DNA of 64,000 nt, taken from Pseudorhodoferax sp. Leaf267 (GTDB lineage Bacteria; Pseudomonadota; Gammaproteobacteria; Burkholderiales; Burkholderiaceae_C). Positions within the stretch are counted from its first letter, which is position 1, and every line of letters begins with the position of its first letter. A model generated the notes under the pieces. It was given only the letters and a program-made list of their open reading frames with translations. It was not told where the DNA came from and made no database searches. The translations under genes and the position numbers were made by a program. The stretch spans positions 372,858 through 436,857 of the forward strand of contig NZ_LMMV01000021.1 of assembly GCF_001422405.1 (NCBI RefSeq). The letters run 5' to 3'. Positions 40,508-52,683 of this stretch are shown piece after piece.

Positions 40508-41734
40508 TCACGCAGCAGTGAGCCCATCGAACACATCCAGCGTGGGAAATGCGGCACGGCCGCGAAGGCAGTCCCAGAGAAAGATGGCAAATCCAGGGTC
40601 GCCGGTCCACAGTGAGTAACGCATCTTGCCGTACTTCTGCGTCAGCGCTTCTGTCTGCGCGATTCCGTGCACAGCGAAGGCCCGCGCGCGCTGCAGCCAT
40701 ATCGCGTCGCGCGTTCTGGCATAGAGCTTCAGGAAAGCATAGCCATTGCCGCCTGTGCCGTGGCACAGGTTAGAGCCCTTCGTCAGCGGACCTGCCGCCC
40801 AGACCGCATCTCCAGCTGCGATGAGTACGTCATCCAGCGCATGGCCAGGCATGTCGGCCAGGCAGATCAAAAATCCCGGAGCGCCGTGGCAATACTGCAT
40901 GAGCAATGGTTTTCCGGGCAAGGAAGTGAGCCGTGCGCGCCAGTTGGCTTGCCCCCCCTCCCAGGTCGCGGTGCGCAACACGGTGTTCTCGATGCACCCT
41001 TGCCACGCGGCCCAGTCCGCTTCGGCTAGCAAGGCCCGGCCGCGAATCAGCGGCAATGCCGTGCCAACAAAGCCGTGGACGGCATCGATGTAGGTGGACT
41101 GGCTGCCATACAGATCCTGGGTCCAGTAGTGGCAGGAAAACTCCTCGGACCACAACAATTACGACCACAGCAAGGCCGCGGTGCCGCGAAAGAGTTCCGC
41201 CCAGCGTTCATCGCCGGTGCGTCGGTGCAGGAAGTGTGCGGCGAGCAGAGAGCCGGGCGAGCCCCCCATCAGTTCACGAGCCGGGTGCTCCATGTTGCCC
41301 GCGATCAACGCGGCCAGTCGATTGGCGGTCGCAGGCCGCTGCTGTGTAGCGAATTCGAGCAGGCGAATGGGGAGTTCGCCCATCATGAAAGATCCGGCGT
41401 ACGCGGCTGCTCGCTCGCCCAGCCATGTGTCGTTGCGCGCCATCAGCTCGGCCAACGAAGCGGCATCCCGGTAGTTGCGCTGTAGCCGTACCGCGCCAAC
41501 GTCTTGCAGATAGTGCAACGCCCATACCACGCCGCAGGCACCGAAATACAGTGGTGTGAGGGGCGTTCGTGGCCCGTCGCCGGGATCCACGTCATGCGGG
41601 TGCGGCGGCCACCAGCCCTGCGGCGTGAACCTGGATTCTGCGTCGGCAGTGATCCGCTCGATGCAGGCGCGCACCTTGGCTTCGTCCCATCGCAGGTGCT
41701 GAAGCGCTTCGTGACGCGCGGGTTCAAACAACAT
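40508..41734 (-). pseudogene. LanC-like protein gene interrupted by an in-frame TAA
   Basis: Two open segments in the same frame, 41734-41159 (191 codons) and 41158-40508 (216 codons), together give a LanC/LANCL-like protein of about 407 aa, the usual family length. The first ends ALLWS-stop and the second resumes LLWSEEF directly after the TAA (41159-41161). The repeated LLWS suggests that a short imperfect duplication brought in the stop. All metal-ligand motifs (QYCHGAPG; LCHGTGGN) are in the second part, and glycine-rich barrel repeats (YFGACG, GGSPGS) are in the first. Either the gene is dead, the stop is read through, or the base calls are wrong. No lantibiotic precursor or dehydratase is nearby. 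Confidence 0.75.
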
Positions 41735-42015
41735 GGCGCACTCCCGATTCGGCGGCAGCGCCGTGAGCGCACGACATTGGCCCAGAGCTCAGGCGCCTTG
41801 ACGTCCGCTGTCGGCCGCGGCCATCGAAGGGCTCGGCTGAGCTGGCGCTGGCCACTCGAAATGTATCTGCTGCAGGCGGTGGTCTGCCGATGCCGGGCCT
41901 GGTTCAGTGTCTATGTTCTCCTGCAGCAGCACCAAGGCCGGGGCGACCGTGCCCCCGCGCGGCAGTGCTATCGTGCTCTTGCGCGTCGGCGCGACACCCT
42001 AGAACGAGCTCCACC
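41735..42015. other. Intergenic region upstream of mntP, 281 bases
   Basis: No supported gene is seen. The yybP-ykoY manganese riboswitch that often precedes mntP was looked for and not recognised. The stretch must hold the mntP promoter and that of the LanC-like gene. Confidence 0.4.
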
Positions 42016-42585
42016 ATGAACCTCGCCTCCACCGCACTGCTGGCCCTGGCCATGTCCACCGACGCATTCGCCGCCGCCGTCGGCAAGGGCACGGCCTTGC
42101 AGAAACCCAAATGGTCCGAGGCACTGCGCACGGGCGCCATCTTCGGCGTGATCGAGACCATCACGCCCGTCATCGGATGGGCGCTGGGCTACGCCGCTGC
42201 AGGCTACGTCGAGAACTGGGACCACTGGATCGCGTTCACGCTGCTGACGGTGCTGGGCGCGCGCATGATCTTCGCGGCCCTGCAGGCGCCAGACGCCGAG
42301 GAAATCGAGAAGCCCACGCGGCACGGCTTCTGGCTGCTGGCCATCACGGGCTTTGCGACCAGCATCGATGCCATGGCCGTGGGCGTGGGCCTGGCGTTCC
42401 TGAACGTGAACATCGTGCCGGTTGCCGCCGCCATCGGTTTCGCCACCTTCGTCATGGTGACCATCGGCGTGATGGTCGGCCACCTGCTCGGCAAGGTTGC
42501 CGGCCGCTGGGCCGAGGCGATCGGGGGCGTGCTGTTGATCGGGATCGGGTTGGTGATCTTGTATGAGCACTTGACGGCGGTCTGA
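42016..42585 (+). CDS. mntP: Manganese efflux pump MntP
   Basis: This 189-aa membrane protein has six hydrophobic segments in two repeats, each with the family DA motif: [14 protein letters not shown] near residue 12 and [15 protein letters not shown] near residue 118. It exports Mn(II). The start [16 protein letters not shown] is typical. Its stop lies only 2 bases from that of the convergent TIR-receiver gene, leaving no room for a terminator between them. Confidence 0.93.
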   Translation: MNLASTALLALAMSTDAFAAAVGKGTALQKPKWSEALRTGAIFGVIETITPVIGWALGYAAAGYVENWDHWIAFTLLTVLGARMIFAALQAPDAEEIEKPTRHGFWLLAITGFATSIDAMAVGVGLAFLNVNIVPVAAAIGFATFVMVTIGVMVGHLLGKVAGRWAEAIGGVLLIGIGLVILYEHLTAV

Positions 42586-42587
42586 CC

Positions 42588-43661
42588 TCAACCCGCCATT
42601 GCCTCGTGCACCAGCCGCATGAGCTCGGTCGGCACGACGGCCTCGCCCAACGCACCGGCCGCCGTGCAGCGCGCCGCCACGGCAGCGCGGCGCTCGGGGC
42701 GGAACTCGCCGTGGTAGACCACCACGGGCATGGTGTGGCGCTCGGCGCGCAGCGCCTGCAAGAGCGTGAGTGCCGCAGGTTCAGCGTCGTCGGCACGCGA
42801 CCAGTCGGTCAGCACCAGGTCGAAGCGCTCGCCGGCGGCCGCATCTGCATCGATGCGCGCCATCGCCTCGGCAGTCGAACGCACGGCCACGACCTCGATC
42901 TGCAGCTTGGCCAGCACCGCCATCTCGCCGCGGTTGTTGTCGGGCCGGTCGTCGACCCACAGCACGCGCTTGGCGTCGCGCACATCGATCAATGCGCGCG
43001 TCTCTTCGGCCAACTGCGGGCGCAGGGCCTGGTCGACGGCGTGGCCGCTGCGCGATCGCTCGGCCGTGTCGATCTGCTGCACGACGCCAGCCACGACCTC
43101 GTCGAGCAGACCATCGGCCTGCACTGCCCCTGCCTGGGCCGGCCCGCGGCGCCTCCGCGGGGCGGGCGCGGACACCGCGGCCGGCGGGCGCCGCCCACGG
43201 ATCCATTCGACCGTCACGCGCAGACCCTTGGCGACATTGGTCCAGGCTTCGTCCTGGCTGGCCCAGGAAGCGACCGGCTTCAGATCGGTCGGCAGGCCCT
43301 GCAGGTGCATGAACGGCGCGCCCTCCAGATCCACCGCCCGCACCACGATTGGCACGGCCACGCAGGACTGCTGCGCATGCCGCTCCAACGCGCGCTTGAG
43401 CTCCACGCCGAAGATGTAGTCGCTGTTCATGAAGTCGGCGCTGACGAGCAGCAGCACCAGCTCGGCGCTCTCCAGGCTTTCGTCGATGGCCTGCGCCCAT
43501 TCCTGTCCGGGCCTGATCTGGCGGTCATGCCAGGGGCGGATGAGGCCCTTGCGCTCCAGCAGCTTCAAATGCTTTTCGAGCTCCTTGCGCAGCACCTCGT
43601 CCTCATGCGCGTAGCTGTAGAACAGGGTCACCGGGCGGGTATCGGGTTCGGGCACGTTCAC
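42588..43661 (-). CDS. TIR domain - receiver-like domain fusion protein
   Basis: This 357-aa soluble protein starts with a bacterial TIR domain (residues ~10-150). It shows LFYSYAHED (13-21), WHDR at 44-47, a helix ending in SADF and the putative catalytic Glu87 in SDYIFGVELKRAL, the position needed for NAD-cleaving activity in TIR enzymes. After an Arg/Pro-rich linker (157-180) comes a receiver-like domain from ~230: RVLWVDDRP (Asp237, Asp238) and VLTDWS (Asp286, the phospho-acceptor position). The usual Thr/Ser and Lys of receivers are not evident (VVVYHGE, then GEAVVP), so it is a divergent or pseudo-receiver. Such a pairing would couple an immune-type effector to a signalling input. It lies downstream of a phytochrome/hybrid kinase block on the same strand. 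Confidence 0.85.
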   Translation of the reverse strand: MNVPEPDTRPVTLFYSYAHEDEVLRKELEKHLKLLERKGLIRPWHDRQIRPGQEWAQAIDESLESAELVLLLVSADFMNSDYIFGVELKRALERHAQQSCVAVPIVVRAVDLEGAPFMHLQGLPTDLKPVASWASQDEAWTNVAKGLRVTVEWIRGRRPPAAVSAPAPRRRRGPAQAGAVQADGLLDEVVAGVVQQIDTAERSRSGHAVDQALRPQLAEETRALIDVRDAKRVLWVDDRPDNNRGEMAVLAKLQIEVVAVRSTAEAMARIDADAAAGERFDLVLTDWSRADDAEPAALTLLQALRAERHTMPVVVYHGEFRPERRAAVAARCTAAGALGEAVVPTELMRLVHEAMAG

Positions 43662-43917
43662 TCCTTGATGGCGTGACGGTCACCTCCGCCGTCGCACGGC
43701 CCCGAGTGTGGCGCGATGCAGGGCCAGGCTGCAAGCAGGCCCCGATCCGAGAGGGCACCGCGCCGCCCCCCAGGCGCTCCGCCGTCTTGCGGGCCGAGCC
43801 TTTCCCTTGCCGGCGCAATGGGGTGCGCGGCAGGCACGCCCGTTGGCCTACCGCACGCGCGACTGGACTGCGGTGCGGGACTCCATTGTGCGAGCCGACG
43901 CAAGCCCGCGGATGCGC

Positions 43918-44211
43918 TCAGGCCGCGCTCGCGCAACCGCCGGCGCGCCGAGCGGCCGTCCGCCGTGCCAGGGCCTGCGGCACCACGGGTTCGACATAGG
44001 GGTCGTCGAAGTTCCAGCCGCAAGTGCCAGCCAGGCCGGCGGCCATCATGGCTTCGTACTGCTCGGCGTTGACGGCCACGATGCAGATCGCCGGCTCGCC
44101 GTCGCCATTCGTGGCGGGCAACCACATCAGGCAGCCCTTGCCCGTGCGGTAGCTGTGCGCCTCGTCCGGCACGGGCACGCCCACGCCACGCAATTTGTCC
44201 CGAATCTTCAT
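43918..44211 (-). CDS. Hypothetical protein, 97 aa
   Basis: Not recognised. This 97-aa soluble protein begins MKIRDKLRGVGVPVPDEAH. The middle (CLMWLPATNGDGEPAICIVAVNAEQYEAMMAAG) looks like two beta strands and a helix, and the C-terminus is Arg/Ala-rich. The ATG at 44211 is supported by GGAGG seven bases upstream. It lies 147 bases after the large hybrid kinase gene and 256 bases before the TIR-receiver gene, all on the minus strand. Confidence 0.65.
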   Translation of the reverse strand: MKIRDKLRGVGVPVPDEAHSYRTGKGCLMWLPATNGDGEPAICIVAVNAEQYEAMMAAGLAGTCGWNFDDPYVEPVVPQALARRTAARRAGGCASAA

Positions 44212-44358
44212 GACCGCCTCCACAAGTTGGATGGTGCTGTTGCGCCGCCTGCCGACCGCAAGGGCCTCACCAGTCTCTCGGGCATGCCGGCCTGCCCTTG
44301 TCGGACGAAGCCGGGTCGTGGAGTCGTGGCTTGGCGCGCGCCAGGCGCAAGCGTCCGG

Positions 44359-47310
<2,952 letters not shown>

Positions 47311-47390
47311 CGTCGCGCCTGTGATCCTGGCGCATCCATGCCCGGCGGATCGCCCCGATTCAGTATCGCATGCGGACGAATCGCTCTAGT

Positions 47391-47424
47391 TTGCCGGCCA
47401 TTTTTCGAGCGCTGCGGCCGGCAA
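47391..47424 (-). terminator. Hairpin just after the REC-PAS-kinase-REC gene
   Basis: TTGCCGGCC and GGCCGGCAA form a perfect 9-bp inverted repeat with a 16-base spacer, starting 2 bases after the gene's stop on the minus strand. No T-tract follows, so it is not a classical terminator; it could stabilise the 3' end of the phytochrome operon transcript. Confidence 0.4.
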
Positions 47425-47426
47425 GC

Positions 47427-49361
47427 TCAGCCGCCCGGCTTGCCGCCCGCGGCCAGCACCTGCTGCAACAGGGCATGGACCTGCGCCGGATCGACCGGCT
47501 TGACCAGATGGCCGGAGAAGCCGGCCTCGGCCGTGCTGCGCAGGTCGGTGTCGGCGCCGAAGCCGCTCAACGCAACCACGGGAAGCCGCTCGCTGAGCGC
47601 GCGGCCGATCTCCACGCCGCTGGCGTCGGGCAAGCCAAGATCGGTCAGCACGATGTCGAACGGCTGTGCCTGCGCGGCCTGCAGCGCGTCGGCCACGCTG
47701 CTGGCGTGCGCCACCTCGTAGCCGAAGTCTTCCAGGCACAGCTGCAATACGCGCGCCGCGCTGGGGTGGTCCTCGACCAGCAGCACGCGCGCGCCCTGGC
47801 TGGCCGCGGGTGCGTCGGCACGCCCGGCCGGCCCCGGCGCACTGCTCGGCTGGCCCTGCGCGAGCGGCAGGCGCAGCGTGAAGCACGCACCCTGCCCCGG
47901 CCCGTCGCTCTGCACCTCGAGCTCGCCGCCATGCGCCTGCGCCAGATGCCGCGCAATGGCCAGGCCCAGGCCCAGGCCGCCGCGCTCGCGCGCCACGTCG
48001 CGGTCGGCCTGCTCGAAGGCCGTGAAGATGCGCTCCAGGGCCTCTGCCCTGATGCCCACGCCCTGGTCGCTGCAAGCCAGAACCAGCTGGCCGTCCTGCA
48101 GCTGGCTGCGCAGCGCGATGCGGCCGCCAGGATCGCTGAACTTGATGGCATTGCGGATCAGGTTGGCGACGACCTGCTGCAGCCGCACGGCGTCGCCATG
48201 CACCAGTGCCGGGCCGGGCGCGAGCGCCACCTCGATCTGCATCTGGCGTTCGGCGACGGCACCGGCCAGCATGCGCACGGCCTCCTGCACCACGCCGTGC
48301 ATGTCGATCACGGCCGGCTGGATGCCCAGCTTGCCGCTGGAGATGGCCGAGATGTCGAGCAGGTCGTCGATCAGCCGGGCCTCGACGGCGACGTTGCGCT
48401 GGATCACGGGCACCAGGTCGCCGTAGCGCTCGGGCACGGTCGCGGTCTTGGCCAGCAGGTGGATGGCGGAGGCCACGGCGGCCAGCGGCGCGCGCAGCTC
48501 GTGCGACAGCACGGCGATGAAGCGGTCCTTGGCCTGGTTGGCGCGCTCGGCTTCTTCCTTGGCCTCGCGCAGGGCCTGGCTCGCAAGGTAGTCGGCCGTG
48601 GTGTCGCGCGTGATGCTGCAAAAGCCCTGCAGCTCGCCAGCCTCGCCATGCAGCGGGGTGAGCACGTCCTCGGCCAGCAGCGGCGAGCCGTCGCGTCGTC
48701 GCATCCACCGCTGCCTGACGGCGCGCTGTCGCTCGCTGGCCTCGTGCAGATCGCGGCGCCAGCCGTCGACGGCCTCGGCATCCTGGGGCAGCAGCAGCGT
48801 GGCGGGCTGGTGCACGACCTCGTCGCGCGTGAAGCCGAACATGGTCTGCGCGCCCTGGTTCCAGCTGGTGATGCAGCCCTGCGCGTCGAGCAGGATCACG
48901 GCGTAGTCGCGCAGCGACTCGACGATGCGGCCGAACAGCCGGTCGGCCTCGCGCAGCCGGCGTTCAGCCTGGTCGCGCGCCTGGCGTTCGCCGACCTCAC
49001 GCAGCGCGCGGTCCAGCACCAGCGGCAACCGCGCCAGGCGGCTCTTGCTGACGTAATCGGTGGCGCCGCCGCGCATCAGCTCGACGGCGTTGTCCTCGCC
49101 GATGACGCCGGACACGAAGATGAACGGCAGCTGCGGCGCCATGCGCCGCGTGATCTGCAGCGCCTGGCCACCGCCGAAGCCGGGCACCTCGTAGTCGGAC
49201 AGCACGGCGTCGAAATGCTGCTCGCGCAGCGCGCGCGTGAACTCGGCCTCGGTGCGCACGAGCGTGCACGTGGCCTGCGGGTAAGCGGCGAGCAGAGCCT
49301 CCTGCAGCAACTCGCCGTCGAACGCGGAGTCCTCCAGCAGCAAGACAGCCAGCCTATTCAT
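47427..49361 (-). CDS. REC-PAS-histidine kinase-REC hybrid
   Basis: This 644-aa soluble protein has an N-terminal receiver (VLSDYEVPG, Asp56), a PAS domain (~145-260), a HisKA domain (FIAVLSHELRAPL, His287), HATPase (NLIRNAIKF, GLGLGLAIARHLA) and a C-terminal receiver (VLTDLGLPD, Asp574). A kinase with a receiver at both ends is suited to take a phosphate-controlled input and relay it. Its start overlaps the stop of the single-receiver gene by four bases (ATGA), and that gene in turn follows the phytochrome by 9 bases. The three are almost certainly one operon. Confidence 0.9.
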   Translation of the reverse strand: MNRLAVLLLEDSAFDGELLQEALLAAYPQATCTLVRTEAEFTRALREQHFDAVLSDYEVPGFGGGQALQITRRMAPQLPFIFVSGVIGEDNAVELMRGGATDYVSKSRLARLPLVLDRALREVGERQARDQAERRLREADRLFGRIVESLRDYAVILLDAQGCITSWNQGAQTMFGFTRDEVVHQPATLLLPQDAEAVDGWRRDLHEASERQRAVRQRWMRRRDGSPLLAEDVLTPLHGEAGELQGFCSITRDTTADYLASQALREAKEEAERANQAKDRFIAVLSHELRAPLAAVASAIHLLAKTATVPERYGDLVPVIQRNVAVEARLIDDLLDISAISSGKLGIQPAVIDMHGVVQEAVRMLAGAVAERQMQIEVALAPGPALVHGDAVRLQQVVANLIRNAIKFSDPGGRIALRSQLQDGQLVLACSDQGVGIRAEALERIFTAFEQADRDVARERGGLGLGLAIARHLAQAHGGELEVQSDGPGQGACFTLRLPLAQGQPSSAPGPAGRADAPAASQGARVLLVEDHPSAARVLQLCLEDFGYEVAHASSVADALQAAQAQPFDIVLTDLGLPDASGVEIGRALSERLPVVALSGFGADTDLRSTAEAGFSGHLVKPVDPAQVHALLQQVLAAGGKPGG

Positions 49362-49834
49362 TCATACCGCCGGCTGGCGCGCAGCGAGCCCGGGGGCGGC
49401 TCGTTCAGCACGGCCCAGAAGATGCCCAGGTCGGCGATGGCCGAGACGAACTGGCTGAACTCCACGGGCTTGACCACGTACGCGTTGACACCCAGCTCGT
49501 AGCTCTTCACGACGTCGGCCTCCTGCTGCGAGGAGGTCAGCATCACGACCGGGATGCTGCGCAGCGCGGGGCTGGCGCGCACGGCCTCCAGCACTTCCAG
49601 GCCGTTGACCTTGGGCAGCTTCAGATCCAGCAGGATCACCGCCGGGTTGCCTTCTGCGCGGTCGGCGTGCTGGCCTTCGCGGCGCAGGTAGTCCAGCGCC
49701 TGGGCGCCGTCGCGCAGGACCACGACCTCGTTGGCCAGCTGGCTGCGTTCCAATGCGACCAGGGTCAGCTCCAGGTCGCGGGCGTCGTCTTCGACGAGCA
49801 GGATGGGTTTGAGCGCGTTGTGCGGTTGGCTCAT
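49358..49834 (-). CDS. Single-domain response regulator (Rcp1-like)
   Basis: This 158-aa stand-alone receiver has ILLVEDDARDLELT and the phospho-acceptor Asp70 in VILLDLKLPKVNG. It ends in a helical extension (FSQFVSAIADLGIFW), typical of Rcp1-type regulators that partner phytochrome kinases. No output domain is present, so it must act by protein contact or relay. It starts 9 bases after the bacteriophytochrome gene and overlaps the next kinase by four bases. Confidence 0.92.
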   Translation of the reverse strand: MSQPHNALKPILLVEDDARDLELTLVALERSQLANEVVVLRDGAQALDYLRREGQHADRAEGNPAVILLDLKLPKVNGLEVLEAVRASPALRSIPVVMLTSSQQEADVVKSYELGVNAYVVKPVEFSQFVSAIADLGIFWAVLNEPPPGSLRASRRYE

Positions 49835-49843
49835 GGTGTCACC

Positions 49844-52030
49844 TCAGGTGATGTTGTTGGGTTGCTCTTGTGGCAGGGTGAAGCCGAAGGCCGCACCCGC
49901 GCCGGGTGCGCCCCGGGCCCAGACGCTGCCGCCGTGGCGTTCCACGATGCGCTTGACGTTGGCCAGGCCGATGCCGGTGCCTTCGAATTCCTCGGCCGCG
50001 TGCAGGCGCTGGAACACGCCGAAGAGCTTGGCCACGTACTGCATTTCGAAGCCGACGCCGTTGTCCTGGACCTCCAGCCCCTCGCCTTCAGGCCGGCGCA
50101 CGCTGCGCACGGCGATGTGCGCATCCTCGCGCTTGCGCGTGTACTTGAGCGCATTGGCCAGCAGGTTGCGCGTGGCCACCTGCAGCAGGAACGGGTCGGC
50201 ATGCAGCCGGGGCAGGTCGGGCGCGATGTCCCAGGTGATGGTGCGGCCGGTCTCCAGGCGCGCCAGTTCGCGCACCAGGTCCCGCACCATGACGGCGGTG
50301 TCGACGCCGCGCGGCTTCAGCGCGGCGCGGCCCATGCGCGAGAAGTCGAGCAAGGCATCGACCAGCTGGCCGGCGAACGCCGCGGCTTCCTTCACATGGC
50401 CCAGGTAGCGCTGGCCGCGCGCGCCGATCTGCGTGCCCTCGAGCTGCAGCACCAGATCCACGTACCCGGCGATGTGGCGCATGGGGGCGCGCAGGTCGTG
50501 CGAGACGGTGTACGAGAAGGCCTCGAGCTCCTTGTTCACGCGGCCGAGCTCGGTGGCGACGGCGGCCATCTCTTCGGCGCGCTGCAGCACGATGCCGATC
50601 AGGGCCTCGCGCAACTCGCGCACGGCGCCGGTTTCCGCCGGGGTCCAGCGCGCGCAACGGCCGCGGATCTGTTCCGTCCAGCTCGCAAAGCTGCGCCGCG
50701 GCTGGATGCGTCCGTTCTCGTCCACCGACTTGCGCGGATCGCCCGCCCAGCGCACGGTGCGCACGATCTCGGGCCGGAACCACAGGATCACATGGCGGTG
50801 CACCTGCGAGATCGAGATCGCAAGCACGCCGGCCGCACGCTCGGCATAGGCGGCGGCCGGTGCGAAATGCCGCGCCAGTTCGTCGCTGTCGTAGGCCTCC
50901 ACACCCAGGCCGACGATCCAGCGCGCGAGCTCTTCGATCTGCGCAGCGGCTGGCACCTCGCCCGTGGACCAGACCGCGTCGTCCAGCACCACGGCCGCGC
51001 CCGTGGCACCGGCCATGCGCAGCAGCCCGGGATGCTGCGCCAGGCGCTGCAGCGAGGCATCGGTGTCGGCCAGGTAGGCCACGATGGCCAGCGTGAGCTT
51101 GCGCAGCTCCAGCCGCTGGGCCGCGTCGGCGTTGGACTCCTTGGCCTCCAGCTGCAGGGCCAGCAGCTGGCCCAGGTGTTCGCAGGCCACGCGCGTCTGC
51201 GCCGGCAGATGGCGCGGGTCGTGGTCATGGCAGGAGATCAGGCCCCACAGCCGGCCCTCGACCAGGATGGAAACCGACATCGAGGCCAGCGTGCCCATGT
51301 TGCGCATGTACTCCAGATGCACCGGCGAGACGCTGCGCAGGAAGGCCTGCGACAGGTCGATTTCACGTGCGGCGCTGCCGTCCACGGTCTCCAACGCGAC
51401 CGGGTCGTAGCGCGCATCGGGAATCAGGCGGAAGCGGTTCAGCTGGTACAGCGCGCGCGCCTGCTGCGGGATGTCGGTCGCCGGAAAGTGGTGGCCCAGG
51501 TAGCTGTCGTAACCGCCCTGCAGGCTCTCGGCCAGCACCTGGCCATGGCCGTCTTCGTCGAAGCAATACACGAGGGCGCGGCCGAAACCCGTGAGCCGGC
51601 GGATCTCCCCGGCCGCCAGCTCACACAGTTCCTGTCGCGTCTGCGCGCGCTGCAGCCGGGGCAGGAAGTCGCGCACCAGGGCATGCAGGGGGTCCTGCCG
51701 GCTACTGCCCGCCGTGGCGGGCTCGCATTCCACGACCACGTGGGCGGGCGTGCGGTGTGCGGCCACATCGATCAGCGGCATGCCGCTGGGCTGCAGCCGC
51801 CCCAGCCCGACCGGCGAGCCGCCCGGCGGCAACGCGGCGAGGGTTTCGACGTCCAGCGCTGCCAGCACGGCGTCGCGCTGCGCATCGGGCCATTGCGCGC
51901 TGCAGGCCACGGGCGCCAGCGTCTGCCCGTGTAGCACCAGCATGCGCCCATGCGGCTGGATGGCGCCGGGCCATCGGATCGGCTCCAGATCGCACTGGGT
52001 CAGGTCGGAAACGGAAGCCACGGCGGCCAT
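49844..52030 (-). CDS. Bacteriophytochrome histidine kinase
   Basis: This 728-aa red/far-red photoreceptor has the PAS-GAF-PHY-kinase layout. The biliverdin-binding Cys13 precedes EPIRWPGAIQPHG. The GAF pocket shows PATDIPQQARALYQL (Asp186) and SPVHLEYMRNMG (His238), with a further His at 268 (ISCHDHD). The PHY tongue contains the PRxSF motif (444-448). The HisKA H-box is YTVSHDLRAPM (His511), and HATPase has GTGIGLANVKRIV. The usual His of EPIHxPG is Arg here. The start at MAAVASVSDLTQC was chosen because it leaves the normal short arm before the Cys. No heme oxygenase gene is next to it, so biliverdin must come from elsewhere. Confidence 0.94.
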   Translation of the reverse strand: MAAVASVSDLTQCDLEPIRWPGAIQPHGRMLVLHGQTLAPVACSAQWPDAQRDAVLAALDVETLAALPPGGSPVGLGRLQPSGMPLIDVAAHRTPAHVVVECEPATAGSSRQDPLHALVRDFLPRLQRAQTRQELCELAAGEIRRLTGFGRALVYCFDEDGHGQVLAESLQGGYDSYLGHHFPATDIPQQARALYQLNRFRLIPDARYDPVALETVDGSAAREIDLSQAFLRSVSPVHLEYMRNMGTLASMSVSILVEGRLWGLISCHDHDPRHLPAQTRVACEHLGQLLALQLEAKESNADAAQRLELRKLTLAIVAYLADTDASLQRLAQHPGLLRMAGATGAAVVLDDAVWSTGEVPAAAQIEELARWIVGLGVEAYDSDELARHFAPAAAYAERAAGVLAISISQVHRHVILWFRPEIVRTVRWAGDPRKSVDENGRIQPRRSFASWTEQIRGRCARWTPAETGAVRELREALIGIVLQRAEEMAAVATELGRVNKELEAFSYTVSHDLRAPMRHIAGYVDLVLQLEGTQIGARGQRYLGHVKEAAAFAGQLVDALLDFSRMGRAALKPRGVDTAVMVRDLVRELARLETGRTITWDIAPDLPRLHADPFLLQVATRNLLANALKYTRKREDAHIAVRSVRRPEGEGLEVQDNGVGFEMQYVAKLFGVFQRLHAAEEFEGTGIGLANVKRIVERHGGSVWARGAPGAGAAFGFTLPQEQPNNIT

Positions 52031-52098
52031 GGGAAGCGATCGCAAGCGAAAATAAGGCGCGAGTGTGCCAGCCCGCGCGGGCCGTCTGTGTAGGAGGG

Positions 52099-52114
52099 CA
52101 CCGATGCATCGGTG
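52099..52114. promoter_or_regulatory. Perfect 16-bp palindrome between bphP and the EVE gene
   Basis: CACCGATGCATCGGTG is self-complementary over all 16 bases and sits in the 128-base region between the divergent phytochrome and EVE-domain genes. It may be an operator for either. Confidence 0.45.
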
Positions 52115-52158
52115 CAAGGGCTGTGGCATCCTGCGGCCCCACCCCTGGCGACACCCCC

Positions 52159-52626
<468 letters not shown>

Positions 52627-52683
52627 TAATCGACGGCTCATCTTTTCCGGGCTGCACCAGGCCCGCACGCAAGGAACAACGAC

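Noticed and set aside
40508-41734. LanC-like gene as part of a lantibiotic cluster
   Set aside because: No LanB/LanM dehydratase, precursor peptide, protease or exporter is nearby; neighbours are an MFS carrier and mntP. It fits a stand-alone LanC-like protein.
41735-42015. Possible yybP-ykoY manganese riboswitch before mntP
   Set aside because: The conserved core segments of that riboswitch class could not be found by eye in the region.
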